Shown: positions 7,854-16,867 of the stretch, piece by piece
How the letters are laid out: each line of letters begins with the position of its first letter
How positions within the stretch are numbered: the stretch's first letter is position 1
NCBI GenBank assembly: GCA_944391715.1
Contig: CALXUP010000001.1
Span: forward strand, 36,676 to 100,675
Direction of reading: 5' to 3'
From: an uncultured Alphaproteobacteria bacterium
GTDB lineage: Bacteria; Pseudomonadota; Alphaproteobacteria; RF32; CAG-239
Length of the DNA: 64,000 nucleotides
Translations under genes and position numbers: made by a program
The notes under the pieces: model-generated
The model's database searches: none
What the model saw: only the letters and a program-made list of their open reading frames with translations
Told to the model about the DNA's origin: nothing

Positions 7854-8645
7854 TTATTTGGAAAAGAAGACTTCGGTAATGATATAGTTGAATATCAAAA
7901 TCAAAATAGAGGCCGACACAACGGCATTGGTCGTTGCTTCGCCTACGCCTTGTGCACCGCCTTTTGATTTGTACCCGTTATAGCACCCCATTAAGGCAAT
8001 GATAAAACCAAAGACGCAGGCTTTGACTACGCCGGTGGTGATATCAATGGCCTGCAGCTCCTGCAAGGTGGAATTGATGTAGTTTGCCGGGTTGAAACCG
8101 AGTTTGTAAACGCCGATGACATATCCGCCGAAAATGCCGATGACATCGCCGAACAAAACCAGCAGCGGCAAAACCAAAACGCCGGCAACAATCCGGGGCG
8201 TTACCAAATATTTAAACGGATTGGTCGACAAGGTTGTTAAAGCGTCAATTTGTTCGGTAACACGCATTGTGCCGATTTCTGCCGCCATTGCCGCACCGAT
8301 ACGACCGGCAACCATCAGAGCCGATAAAACCGGTGCCAGCTCGCGGGTTACGGAGATAAGAACAACGGTAGCAACCGCACTTTCCGCTCCAAAACGGGCA
8401 AAACCGGAATAACTTTGCAAGGCAATAACCATACCGGCAAAGATTGTGGTCAGTCCGACGACCGGCAGAGAATAAAAGCCGATATCTATCATTTGTTTGC
8501 CCAGCAGGCGGAGGTAAAACGGCGGGGTAACACAGTTGTATAAGGCGCGGGCGATAAACATTGACAGTTCGCCGAGGCGCGAAATAAACGCAACAAGCGG
8601 TTTTCCTTGTTTTCTTAAAAATCTTTCAACATATTTTTTTACCAT
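7854..8645 (-). CDS. mlaE: Phospholipid (Mla-type) ABC transporter permease
   Basis: Inner-membrane permease of the MlaE family with the typical texture: PPFYLRLLGKQMIDIGFYSLPVVGLTTIFAGMVIALQSY, then FGAE..VA..V..S..RELAPVLSALMVAGRIGAAMAAEIGTM and the VTEQIDAL coupling helix, and several C-terminal hydrophobic segments. I place the start at ATG 8645 because an AAAGAGAG site precedes it. In-frame ATGs at 8651 and 8678 would add 2 or 11 residues. It heads an apparent mlaE-mlaF-radA-cvpA operon. Confidence 0.92.
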   Translation of the reverse strand: MVKKYVERFLRKQGKPLVAFISRLGELSMFIARALYNCVTPPFYLRLLGKQMIDIGFYSLPVVGLTTIFAGMVIALQSYSGFARFGAESAVATVVLISVTRELAPVLSALMVAGRIGAAMAAEIGTMRVTEQIDALTTLSTNPFKYLVTPRIVAGVLVLPLLVLFGDVIGIFGGYVIGVYKLGFNPANYINSTLQELQAIDITTGVVKACVFGFIIALMGCYNGYKSKGGAQGVGEATTNAVVSASILILIFNYIITEVFFSK

Positions 8646-8757
8646 GGTCATCTCTCTTTGAATTAACGCGTTGGGCATATATTATATATAAAAACAGCAG
8701 AAATCAACAAACTAATCAAAGTCATCCCCTTAGTTCGTTTATCTTTTTGCAACAGAA

Positions 8758-9180
8758 TCAAATGCGCGGAAAATTTAAGAAGGCAATAATTTTGGCAGCA
8801 ATGGCGGAATCGTTTTCATTAAAATGCAGCAAGGGAATATTTACATTTTCCAGGCTGTAAGTTTCCGGCTCCGGCAGACGCTCCAGCGAAACAGAGGCCG
8901 GTTCCAGTTTGACAACGACATTTATTCTGCTTTTTTCTTTAGAAGGCAGGTGCAATATTCCGACATTGCGCACTTCCAAAAGACCTTTGATGTTTTCCGG
9001 CGAAGAAGCATAAATTTCTCCTGCTTTCGGCTCAACTTCCACCCGGTCATCGGCTACCAGTGCGGCATTATAATTCAAAATCAATTCCAGGCACAGGCCG
9101 GATTTTCCGCTGCCTGACGCCCCGAGAAGCAGTATTCCCTTGTTTTCATAATCGACGCAGGATGCATGAATATTGCTCAT
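8758..9180 (-). CDS. hprK: HPr kinase/phosphorylase, short alphaproteobacterial form
   Basis: 140 aa corresponding only to the C-terminal kinase domain of HPrK. Walker A GASGSGKS at ~19-26, followed by the strand LVADDRVEVEP and the loop around GLLEVRNVGILHLP, matches HPrK's catalytic core. The N-terminal domain of Firmicutes enzymes is absent, as usual in Alphaproteobacteria. There the protein phosphorylates the phosphocarrier HPr and links the nitrogen-type PTS to regulation. It overlaps tsaE by 4 bp (ATGA), so the two are translationally coupled. No two-component or PTS genes sit alongside, unlike in many relatives. Confidence 0.85.
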   Translation of the reverse strand: MSNIHASCVDYENKGILLLGASGSGKSGLCLELILNYNAALVADDRVEVEPKAGEIYASSPENIKGLLEVRNVGILHLPSKEKSRINVVVKLEPASVSLERLPEPETYSLENVNIPLLHFNENDSAIAAKIIAFLNFPRI

Positions 9181-9644
9181 ATGATTTTTTCCAATTCCGC
9201 CAGTCGTTGTTTTTTTTCTTCAGAATTGCCGGATATGGTTATTTTCCGCCCGTTTTCAAAAGGCGTGATCTCAACCCGGAAACAATTGCGCGGCAGATAT
9301 CCCCCCATCATTTCCGGCCATTCAATCAGACTGACGCCCTGATACATGGCGTCTTCCATACCGATTTCAAAAATTTCTTCCGGCGATTTAATCCGGTATA
9401 AATCGTAGTGGAAAATTTCAAAATCCGGTGCATCGTAGCTTTGCACCAGCGTAAAAGTCGGGCTCGGAACCTCCTCTGCTCCGGACAGGCTTTGGATAAA
9501 AGCGCGTGCCAATACGCTTTTTCCCATTCCTAACGTGCCAAACAAGGCAAAAACATCGCCGACTTTGGCAATTTGTGCCAATTTTTGCCCGAGTGCTACG
9601 GTTGAGGCCTCGTCTGTCGAGATATATTCAAAACTTTCCGTCAT
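9177..9644 (-). CDS. tsaE: tRNA threonylcarbamoyladenosine biosynthesis ATPase TsaE
   Basis: P-loop ATPase that works with TsaB and TsaD in making t6A37 in ANN-decoding tRNAs. The motifs GTLGMGKSVLARAFIQSL (Walker A), SPTFTLVQSY and the H..DLYR strand (IFHYDLYRI), plus GVSLIEWPEMM, are the family signature. I chose ATG 9644 (MTESFEYIS...), which leaves 4 bp after the upstream nuclease stop. An ATG at 9671 would add nine residues and overlap that gene by 23 bp. TsaD is encoded at 36290-37369 in this window. Confidence 0.92.
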   Translation of the reverse strand: MTESFEYISTDEASTVALGQKLAQIAKVGDVFALFGTLGMGKSVLARAFIQSLSGAEEVPSPTFTLVQSYDAPDFEIFHYDLYRIKSPEEIFEIGMEDAMYQGVSLIEWPEMMGGYLPRNCFRVEITPFENGRKITISGNSEEKKQRLAELEKII

Positions 9645-9648
9645 CTGT

Positions 9649-10602
9649 TTACTCAAAAATATCGCCGACATGTTTGCGTTTCGGCCGGGTGATTTTGATT
9701 TCTGGGCGCTGCTGCTGAATTTGCCGCCAGTCCCAGGGTTTATAAAACTTTCCGTTCCACAGGCCGCGCCGGTTTATTTTTGCCTGTTGTTCGTAAGGAA
9801 CATAGATATCGGTGTATTTTTCATAAGCAACCGCCCAGCCGGCATTGACGATTGCCGCACCTAAATCATAAGCCCCCAAAGCGCAGTTGCCGACCATATT
9901 GCCTTTTTTATCCTGTTGCATAATCCGGCATTCCAGAGGATTGTCCATAATCCAATCCCGCAGCCAGCGCGCCGCTATTTTGCCGCAACTGTAAGAACGT
10001 CCGTTGCCGTCGGCGCAACGCTGATTCAGTTCCGGCGCGTCAATTCCGTATAATTTGAAAAAACGCCCTTTAATTTTTAACGTATCACCGCTGATTACGC
10101 CGGCAGAGCCGTAAATTGTCGGATATGCCGGTGCCCGGGGGACAGGCTGTTGAACGGTTCCACCGCCAAAACCTTCCGATAAACGGTTAACCAGCTGTTC
10201 CATACCGTTTTCCTGTTCTTCCGGAGCCTGCCGGTTTTGAGCATTGTAAAACTCTTCGTCCATTTCCTGAGGAATTTCTGCCGTACGGGAAAGCTGCCGG
10301 GGAGAGGAATTTTGCCCGAGAAACGATTTGACATTGGGAATTATTCCCCCTATTCCGTTATTAAAAGCGCCAATAGCGTATAAAATAAAAACAACAATAC
10401 CCAGGATAATCAGCGCTGACGGCAGGCAGCCCATTGCCCGCCAGGCCATCCGGGCAAAAAGATATAAAATGACCAGACCAATCAATAATCCGAAGAAACC
10501 GCCGCCCTGCAGTACGGTGCTGGAGCTCTGGGTTCCGGCTCCGCCTGCCAATATCAGAAACAAAGCGCCGCAGCCCAGCATTATCTTTTTTAAAAATCCC
10601 AT
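9649..10602 (-). CDS. Membrane-anchored thermonuclease (SNase-like) protein
   Basis: 317 aa. An N-terminal region with two or three hydrophobic segments (residues ~5-80) is joined by a Gln/Pro-rich linker to an SNase-type domain from ~165. That domain keeps VISGDTLKIKG (Asp for metal), GRFFKLYGIDAPELNQ with the catalytic Arg-type region, and the end motif NRRGLWNGKFYKPWDWR seen in secreted nuclease homologues. It likely acts outside the cytoplasmic membrane on nucleic acid. It is the first gene of a minus-strand set with tsaE and hprK. The combination of several TM segments with SNase is less common than a simple signal peptide. Confidence 0.85.
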   Translation of the reverse strand: MGFLKKIMLGCGALFLILAGGAGTQSSSTVLQGGGFFGLLIGLVILYLFARMAWRAMGCLPSALIILGIVVFILYAIGAFNNGIGGIIPNVKSFLGQNSSPRQLSRTAEIPQEMDEEFYNAQNRQAPEEQENGMEQLVNRLSEGFGGGTVQQPVPRAPAYPTIYGSAGVISGDTLKIKGRFFKLYGIDAPELNQRCADGNGRSYSCGKIAARWLRDWIMDNPLECRIMQQDKKGNMVGNCALGAYDLGAAIVNAGWAVAYEKYTDIYVPYEQQAKINRRGLWNGKFYKPWDWRQIQQQRPEIKITRPKRKHVGDIFE

Positions 10603-10764
10603 AGAATTTTCCCGTTTGTCTGATTTTTTATTGTTTTTACCTTAGGCGATTTTAGTAAATATATGGTTACTTTTTTTGTTATCAATTGCCAATTTATACT
10701 GGTTTTATGCATTTTATCCGAATATCATTATTGTTGTTTTTTACTTAAAACTTAAGGAAAATTT

Positions 10765-11421
10765 ATGGTTAGAGTAATTGAACCCAGTTATGAAATCTGG
10801 ACTCCGCTTGACGGTGATTATATTTTGAAATTTATAGAAAAATGCGCACGCAACTGTTATAAATCCGAAGGCGCCATTACCGAAGGCAGCGCCGCTAAAA
10901 TGGTAAAAAAGCTGATAGAGCTCGGGCATACCGCCATGTTGGAACATTACAGCATTACGGTCAAAATTACCTGCGACCTTGGTTGTTATAAAGACCTGAC
11001 CCGCCACCGCCTTGCCTCTTTTGCAATAGAAAGCACCCGTTACTGCAATTATTTCAAAGACAAGTTCGGTTCCGAAATTACGGTCATCAAACCCTGTCAT
11101 ATTCAGGAAGGTACGGAGATGTATCAGAGCTGGTATGACGGAATATGCGCCATAGAAAAACAATATATGAAAATGTGCGGGCTCGGGGCAAAAGCTGACC
11201 AGGCAAGAATGCTGCTGCCGCATTCCGTTAAAGCCGATGTGGTTATGACGGCCAATCTGCGCGAATGGCGGCATATTTTTACATTAAGGACGGCGGCGGC
11301 CGCTCATCCGACGGTTCAACAAATTATGAAAGCCGTCTTGAGAGACTTTAAACAGCATATTCCGGTTGTGTTTGACGATATCGGAGAAGATTTAAATACA
11401 CCGTTACAAAATGCTTCATAA
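10765..11421 (+). CDS. thyX: Flavin-dependent thymidylate synthase ThyX
   Basis: Makes dTMP from dUMP using methylene-tetrahydrofolate and FADH2, replacing ThyA. The ThyX motif RHRxxSxxxxSxR is visible as TRHRLASFAIESTRY near residues 79-93, and the C-terminal ARMLLPHSVKADVVMTANLREWRHIFTLR block is characteristic. 218 aa is a normal length. An AAGGAAA site precedes the ATG. It is transcribed alone, convergent with the LonB-like gene, sharing a bidirectional terminator. Confidence 0.95.
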   Translation: MVRVIEPSYEIWTPLDGDYILKFIEKCARNCYKSEGAITEGSAAKMVKKLIELGHTAMLEHYSITVKITCDLGCYKDLTRHRLASFAIESTRYCNYFKDKFGSEITVIKPCHIQEGTEMYQSWYDGICAIEKQYMKMCGLGAKADQARMLLPHSVKADVVMTANLREWRHIFTLRTAAAAHPTVQQIMKAVLRDFKQHIPVVFDDIGEDLNTPLQNAS

Positions 11422-11450
11422 CAGAAAAATTTAGCCCGTTGTTGAAGAAG

Positions 11451-11481
11451 AAAAATCCCCGGTTATCTTCCGGGGATTTTT
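11451..11481. terminator. Bidirectional terminator between thyX and the LonB-like gene
   Basis: AAAAATCCCCGG and CCGGGGATTTTT form a symmetric hairpin with an A-run and a T-run on its two sides, placed between two convergent genes. Confidence 0.85.
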
Positions 11482-11501
11482 CTTTAATACAATAATGTAT
11501 T

Positions 11502-13934
11502 TTATCTGAACATACTGCCATGAGTTTCTCTGGCATAATGAACATATTTTTTATACAGATATTCCAGCCGTTTTTGAACCTCATAATTAACGGTTCCTTT
11601 TTTATAGCGGCCGTTTTTATCCGGTTTTCCGGCCTTCATTCCGGTCAGAATTTCAATACCGTCATCAACCGTATCTATGGCATAGATATGGAATTTTCCG
11701 TCATCAACAGCGGTCAAAATATCATCTCGCAGCATCAGGTTTTTAATATTTGTCCGCGGAATGATAACGCCTTGCGTGCCGGTCAGCCCGTGATGTTTGC
11801 AAACATCGAAAAAGCCTTCGATTTTTTCGTTCACGCCGCCAATCGGCTGAATCTCACCGAACTGGTTGATAGACCCGGTTACGGCAATGTTTTGTTTAAT
11901 CGGAATACCGGAAATGGCCGACAACAGGCAATAATATTCTGTCGAAGACGCACTGTCGCCGTCTACACCGCCGTAAGACTGTTCAAAAACAATCGAAGCA
12001 CTCAAGGACAACGGTGTTTCTTTGGCAAAACGGTTGGCCAGCAGGCTTTGCAAGATAAGCACGCCTTTGGTATGAATCGGCCCGCTCATTTCGACTTCGC
12101 GCTCAATATTAACAAAATCACCGCTGCCAAGCCGGACCTGTGCCGTGATTCTTGCCGGTTTACCAAAGCTGGTACGGGAGAAGTTATAGACGACCAGACC
12201 GTTAATCTGCCCGACGCGCGAACCGGTAACGTCCATTAAAATCGAACCGTCGTCAATTTGTTCCAGCATTGCTTCTTTTATCCGGCTGCTCCGGTAAATT
12301 TGCGCTTCTATTGCCTGTTCAACGTGATTCTTGCCGATTTGATTGGATTTTGAAACCCGGGCCCAATAATCGGCTTCTCTCAGCAGATCGCCGATTGAGG
12401 CAATATGGGCGGTCAATTTTTCAGAATCTTCCGCCAAACGGGATGAATATTCGATAATCTTGGCAACGGCCTGTTTATTCAATGAACGCAGTCTTTTTTT
12501 CTTGGACAGCGAACCGATTAATTTGGCGTATTCAATTTCATTATCGTGCGTTCTGTCCATTAACATACCAAAGTCGGCTTCAACTTTGAAGAAATCATTG
12601 AAGTCGGGGTCTCTTTCCGACAAAACATCGTAAAGGTCTGCATCACCGGTCAGAATAACTTTGACATCCAGCGGAATCGGTTCAGGGTCGAGAGAGATGG
12701 TCGTAAAACTGGTTTCATCGCTCGGCGCCTCAATTTTTATGCATTTTGAGGCCAATGCCCGTTTCAGGGAATCCCAGGCAAAGGGTTGCAAAAGAAGCTT
12801 GCGGGCATCAATCAGCAGAAAACCGCCGTTGGCACGATGCAAAGCGCCGGCTTTAATCAATGTAAAGTCCGTTAACAACGCACCATATTGCTGCAGCCGT
12901 TCAACCCGTCCGACCAGATTTCCCTGCGTCGGGTGATCAAGGTGAACTATCGGCGCGCCGGAGTTTTTCTCGTTTTTAACAACGACGTTAACCTTAAATT
13001 TGGCAAACTTGTCTTCTTCCTGTTTGTTCATCCGGTTGAGCAGGGAAGTCAGAGCATCTTCTTCGCAACCGGCGTTTTCTTTGTCCGGCAGAAATTCTTC
13101 AATATGTTCGACAATATATTTTTGAATGCTGCGCAGAAATTCCCCTGCCTGGCGGTGCCCTTTATATTTCTGGCGCAAGGCATCTATCGGGCGCTTAACG
13201 GCGATTTTGATGAATTTTTCGCGCAGAATGTTAATTTCTTTACGCTGCTTTTCTTCATAATCAGGCAGATCTTGCGCTGTGTTTTCAATCTCCTCCTGCA
13301 TGGCATTGAGATCGCTCATCAGCTGTTGTTTTTCATTATCCGGGAGTTCTTCAAAAGCTTCCGGGCTCAAGACTTCGCCATTTTTGACCGGGGCAACAAC
13401 CAGTCCGACCGGCATATGGAGCAGGGATACGCTTTTTCCTTTGGCCTTTTTTTGCAGGATTTTTATATATTCTTCTTTTTTCTGCTTATATTTTTCTTTG
13501 ATAATGCTTAATCCGGCTTTATATTCGTCGCTGTCAACAATTGCCGGCAGGGAAACAGAAAAGTCTTCAATCAATTTATCAATATCTTTGGCAAATTCGG
13601 TTGCTTTGGACGGCGGAAAACTGATTGCCAGAGGTTTATGCGGCTCTTCAAAATTGTAAATATATGCCCAGTCATCCGGGGTCGGGCGTTTTTTAGCCTC
13701 TTCGACCAGAACGCGTTTGACCAGGCTGGTTTTTCCGGTTCCTTCCGGCCCCAGACAAAACAGATTGTACCCTTTTGATTTGATGTTTATGCCGACTTCA
13801 ACTGCGCTTAAAGCTCTGTCCTGCCCAAGAGCGGAAAGGCGTTCGGCAAGTTCGGCCGTTGTGCTGAAATCAAATTTTTTGGGATCGCATTTGGTATAAA
13901 GCTGTTCGGATTTTAATTTTGAAATGCTCATTTT
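11502..13934 (-). CDS. Lon-family ATP-dependent protease (LonB/AAA_32 type)
   Basis: About 810 aa. The N-terminus has a Walker A GPEGTGKTSLVKRVL; a long insertion/coiled-coil region follows (residues ~150-330). Next come the AAA lid and Walker B area (GGFLLIDARKLLLQP), and a C-terminal Lon protease domain with catalytic Ser in YGGVDGDSASSTEYY and Lys in GGVNEKIEGFF. This architecture is that of the putative ATP-dependent Lon proteases of the COG1067 group, not classical LonA. I use ATG 13934 (MSISKLKSEQL) preceded by AGGGAA. A longer frame to 14039 would overlap the divergent TPR gene. Confidence 0.88.
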   Translation of the reverse strand, partial: KMSISKLKSEQLYTKCDPKKFDFSTTAELAERLSALGQDRALSAVEVGINIKSKGYNLFCLGPEGTGKTSLVKRVLVEEAKKRPTPDDWAYIYNFEEPHKPLAISFPPSKATEFAKDIDKLIEDFSVSLPAIVDSDEYKAGLSIIKEKYKQKKEEYIKILQKKAKGKSVSLLHMPVGLVVAPVKNGEVLSPEAFEELPDNEKQQLMSDLNAMQEEIENTAQDLPDYEEKQRKEINILREKFIKIAVKRPIDALRQKYKGHRQAGEFLRSIQKYIVEHIEEFLPDKENAGCEEDALTSLLNRMNKQEEDKFAKFKVNVVVKNEKNSGAPIVHLDHPTQGNLVGRVERLQQYGALLTDFTLIKAGALHRANGGFLLIDARKLLLQPFAWDSLKRALASKCIKIEAPSDETSFTTISLDPEPIPLDVKVILTGDADLYDVLSERDPDFNDFFKVEADFGMLMDRTHDNEIEYAKLIGSLSKKKRLRSLNKQAVAKIIEYSSRLAEDSEKLTAHIASIGDLLREADYWARVSKSNQIGKNHVEQAIEAQIYRSSRIKEAMLEQIDDGSILMDVTGSRVGQINGLVVYNFSRTSFGKPARITAQVRLGSGDFVNIEREVEMSGPIHTKGVLILQSLLANRFAKETPLSLSASIVFEQSYGGVDGDSASSTEYYCLLSAISGIPIKQNIAVTGSINQFGEIQPIGGVNEKIEGFFDVCKHHGLTGTQGVIIPRTNIKNLMLRDDILTAVDDGKFHIYAIDTVDDGIEILTGMKAGKPDKNGRYKKGTVNYEVQKRLEYLYKKYVHYARETHGSMFR

Positions 13935-14014
13935 GAAAAATTCCCTATACTTCTGTTTTTTTATTGCTATGCTTGATAATATAAGTGCAATAACTAAGAT
14001 AATGTAAAGATTTG

Positions 14015-15487
14015 ATGAAATATTTGTTACTGACGACAATTTTATTTTTCAGCGTTTTGTTTCTGCTGTTGAGAAAATCATTGCTGACGGCCTATTGGAA
14101 AAAGAAAATTTTTCAGCATTTGTTGTATTTGCAATCCTTTAATACCGGAGAAAAATTTTTTGCCCGGCCGGCATCCGACCGAATCTGTCGGACAGCTCTG
14201 CGGCAAAGAGGCGGAGAAGAAGCCCTGCAGCATTTTGTTTCCGGACAAAGAAAGCCGCTGCGTTATCTTTTGAAAAAAGCAGGAATGAAAAAAGAAGCGG
14301 CCGTTCTAACGGCCTGTAAAAAACCGGAAAAAGCTATCCGTCCTCTTATTTTCTGTTTGAAAAACAAACCTGATGATTATGAAGCTGCCGCTTATCTGGC
14401 AGAACTCTATTTTTTGACCGGAGAAAAGAAAAAGGGAATGGCTTTACTGGAAAAAATTCCTTCCAAGGTCAAAAACCGCTATATCCGCGCGGTTAAAAAT
14501 TATTTGCTGGCACAAGACGCCGCGAGTTGGGGCGGCTTGCAGGAAGCTTCGGAATACGGAGCGGCAGCCGTTGCCGGTTTTGAAAAAGAACACGCCTTTT
14601 ACGAGGCGGCAAGGGCGCAAATCTTTTTGGGAACGATTTATCGCGTTTCTGCGATAGAAGATGTTTCCGAGCTAATGCTGCGAACAGCGAAAAAAATTTA
14701 CGAAGACATAAAATTTCCGGACGGCGTAGCCGATACCTGCGGGAATCTGGGTATGCTAATGGTTATGCAAAAACGTTTTAGTGAGGCTGAAGATTATTTT
14801 CACCAAGCCCGCCGCATAAATAATAAACTCGGCAGAAGAACGGCGGAAGCGGAAATCATTAACCAATCAGCCTTAATGAGTCTTATCCGAGGAGATGTCA
14901 AAGGAGCGCATAAAACAGTTTTAGACGCATTAAAAATGCACAAAGAAGAAAAAAATCTGCAGGGAGAAGCCTTTAGTCTTGATATTTCCTGTTATATTCA
15001 GCTGCATCAGAAAAATTATAAGGCTTTGATTAACACTGCAAAAAAAGCCGAAAAGCTGCATGCGGCACTTAATGATGCGTCGTCGCGGCTGGATTGTCTA
15101 TACTTGCAGGCAACGGCTTATTTTGAACTGGGAGAAGCGGAAAAAGCCGAATCTATTTTGCGACAAATTACCGAGGAAGCAAAAAACGAATCCGTCAATT
15201 TTCATATTGCCAATGCTTACAGTCTGCTCGGGCTTATTTTTCTGCAAAAGGGAGAATTGCTGCGGGCAAAGGGCTTTTTTGCCCAGTCTCTGCAGTTGGA
15301 ACAGAAAAACGACCGATTAAACGCTGCCGCAACAGATTTTGCCAATATAGCCCTGATTGAACATAAGCGCGGGCAAAAAGAAGATGCACGCAAGAATTTG
15401 GAACAAGCCGTTCAATGTGCAAAAATCTGCGGAGATGAGGAATTGGAAAAAATTCTGAGTGAAGAATTATCAAAATATTTGAATTAA
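14015..15487 (+). CDS. Membrane-anchored tetratricopeptide-repeat protein
   Basis: 490 aa with one N-terminal hydrophobic segment (LLLTTILFFSVLFLLL) and then helical repeats throughout, for example YEAAAYLAELYFLTGEKKKG, GNLGMLMVMQKRFSEAEDYF and SLLGLIFLQKGELLRAKGFF, each with the A/G/Y spacing of TPR motifs. TPRs serve protein-protein contact. No catalytic domain is visible, and the partner is unknown. The start may be TTG 14012 or ATG 14015. It is divergent from the LonB-like gene with about 80 bp between the two starts, which must hold both promoters. Confidence 0.75.
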   Translation: MKYLLLTTILFFSVLFLLLRKSLLTAYWKKKIFQHLLYLQSFNTGEKFFARPASDRICRTALRQRGGEEALQHFVSGQRKPLRYLLKKAGMKKEAAVLTACKKPEKAIRPLIFCLKNKPDDYEAAAYLAELYFLTGEKKKGMALLEKIPSKVKNRYIRAVKNYLLAQDAASWGGLQEASEYGAAAVAGFEKEHAFYEAARAQIFLGTIYRVSAIEDVSELMLRTAKKIYEDIKFPDGVADTCGNLGMLMVMQKRFSEAEDYFHQARRINNKLGRRTAEAEIINQSALMSLIRGDVKGAHKTVLDALKMHKEEKNLQGEAFSLDISCYIQLHQKNYKALINTAKKAEKLHAALNDASSRLDCLYLQATAYFELGEAEKAESILRQITEEAKNESVNFHIANAYSLLGLIFLQKGELLRAKGFFAQSLQLEQKNDRLNAAATDFANIALIEHKRGQKEDARKNLEQAVQCAKICGDEELEKILSEELSKYLN

Positions 15488-15504
15488 CTCTTTGACATTT
15501 AATG

Positions 15505-15535
15505 AAAAAGCCCCGCTATATGTGCAGGGCTTTTT
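15505..15535. terminator. Terminator after the TPR gene
   Basis: AAAAAGCCCCGC and GCAGGGCTTTTT make a hairpin flanked by A and T runs. It can serve the plus-strand TPR gene and, read the other way, the minus-strand FTR-like gene. Confidence 0.7.
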
Positions 15536-15545
15536 GAAAAACAAA

Positions 15546-15800
15546 CTATGCCGATTGTTCTTTTTTGACCTCGGCGGCCTTTTGATAACAATTACAATGG
15601 CAGACGCCTTTTTCTTCAATATCTTTGCGACATTGTTCCGAAATGCAGTAACGAGCAGGATTTTGTCCGTCACAGGGGCATCTCTGCCATTCGGCATCAC
15701 CAAACATCATACTTTTGGCTTTGGCGATTTTTTCAATGTTTTTGGTCGGCGTATATCCGGCTTCTTCACATTTTTTAAGCATATTATCCAGAATTGTCAT
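15546..15800 (-). CDS. Small Cys-rich protein resembling ferredoxin-thioredoxin reductase catalytic chain
   Basis: 84 aa with six closely placed cysteines: CPC at the centre, two single Cys (YCISEQC), then CHC near the C-terminus, plus a further Cys (NCY). FTR catalytic chains use CPC...CPC...CHC to hold a 4Fe-4S cluster next to a redox disulfide. The order and the closing GVCHCNCY fit, but the middle CPC is replaced by C-x4-C. It may be an FTR-like disulfide reductase fragment or another Fe-S/redox protein. It follows 3' of parB in the same orientation and has its own AGAGA site. Confidence 0.55.
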   Translation of the reverse strand: MTILDNMLKKCEEAGYTPTKNIEKIAKAKSMMFGDAEWQRCPCDGQNPARYCISEQCRKDIEEKGVCHCNCYQKAAEVKKEQSA

Positions 15801-15814
15801 TTTTTATTCTCTCT

Positions 15815-16867
15815 TTAATCAACTACTTTTATGGTAAATTTTTCGGAATTGCCGGCCGGTGCGGCGACAGATGTCTGTGCAGATACCTGATTTTCCGGGT
15901 TCAGACTATTCTTGCGCTTATTTTCCAAGATGTCAACAATCATATCCAACTCAGCAACCGAAGCATATTGCAGAACGACTTTTCCGCCGCCCTGTTTGCT
16001 TGGCGTAATTTTTATCCGCAGCCCCAGAGATTTTTTCAAATCTTTTTCAATGGCTTCCAGATCCTCGTTCTTTTTGGCAGATTTTTTTTCTTCCGTCTTG
16101 CCGCCTTTTTCTTTCAGGCGGTTAACGAGTTCTTCAACCTGCCGGACGCTTAAATCTTTTTGAATGATTGTTTTTGCCAATTCCTCGGCATTTTCAAGCC
16201 CTATCAGACAACGAGCATGGCCGGCGCTTAATTTACCTTCTTTTATCATTTCTTTTATCGAATCGGGCAGGCCGAGCAGACGCAACGTATTGGCAATATG
16301 GCTGCGAGATTTGCCGACAATCTGCGACAAAGCCTCCTGAGTATGAGAAAATTCGTCAATCAAACGCTGAAAACCTTCGGCCTCTTCTATGGCAGACAAA
16401 TTTTCACGCAGCAGATTTTCGACCAAAGCAACTTCCAAGACTTCTTTATCATCCAGCTCTTTGATGATAACGGGAAGTTTTTCCAATCCGGCTTTTTGAG
16501 CCGCCCGCCAGCGGCGTTCGCCGGCTATAATTTCATATTTATCATCCTTTTTACGAACGAGCAGGGGTTGAAGAACGCCCTTTTCTTTGATTGATTCGGC
16601 CAAAGCGTTTAAGGCTTCTTCATCAAATTCCGTTCTCGGCTGGTATTTTCCCGGAATGATACTGCTGACCGGGATTTCAACGTCCGCATGGCTGCCTGCG
16701 GCGGAATCGGATGTTAAAAAAACATCTTCAGCCGTTAAATCATCATCGCCCAGCAAAGCTCCGAGCCCGCGCCCGAGACTTTTGCGTTTGTGATGTTCAG
16801 AATTTTCCGTATGGGAATTTTCGTTTTCGCCGCTATTCAGCAGTTCGTCCAATTCGTTATCTAACAT
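15815..16867 (-). CDS. parB: Chromosome partitioning protein ParB
   Basis: CTP-dependent clamp that loads at parS sites and spreads, handing the origin region to ParA. 350 aa from ATG 16867, which has an AAGGAA site and overlaps the parA stop by 7 bp. The longer frame to 16936 has no such support. It has the GERRWRAAQKAGL CTPase box, ENLLRENLSAIEEAEGF, and a helix-turn-helix with SQIVGKSRSHIANTLRLLGLP. The C-terminal dimerisation part ends in FTIKVVD. The N-terminus carries SLGRGLGALLGDDD, the ParA-contact peptide region. Confidence 0.95.
   Translation of the reverse strand: MLDNELDELLNSGENENSHTENSEHHKRKSLGRGLGALLGDDDLTAEDVFLTSDSAAGSHADVEIPVSSIIPGKYQPRTEFDEEALNALAESIKEKGVLQPLLVRKKDDKYEIIAGERRWRAAQKAGLEKLPVIIKELDDKEVLEVALVENLLRENLSAIEEAEGFQRLIDEFSHTQEALSQIVGKSRSHIANTLRLLGLPDSIKEMIKEGKLSAGHARCLIGLENAEELAKTIIQKDLSVRQVEELVNRLKEKGGKTEEKKSAKKNEDLEAIEKDLKKSLGLRIKITPSKQGGGKVVLQYASVAELDMIVDILENKRKNSLNPENQVSAQTSVAAPAGNSEKFTIKVVD

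Noticed and set aside
10741..11274. 177-codon minus-strand ORF opposite thyX
   Set aside because: Antisense shadow of ThyX, which carries the full RHRxxS motif on the other strand.
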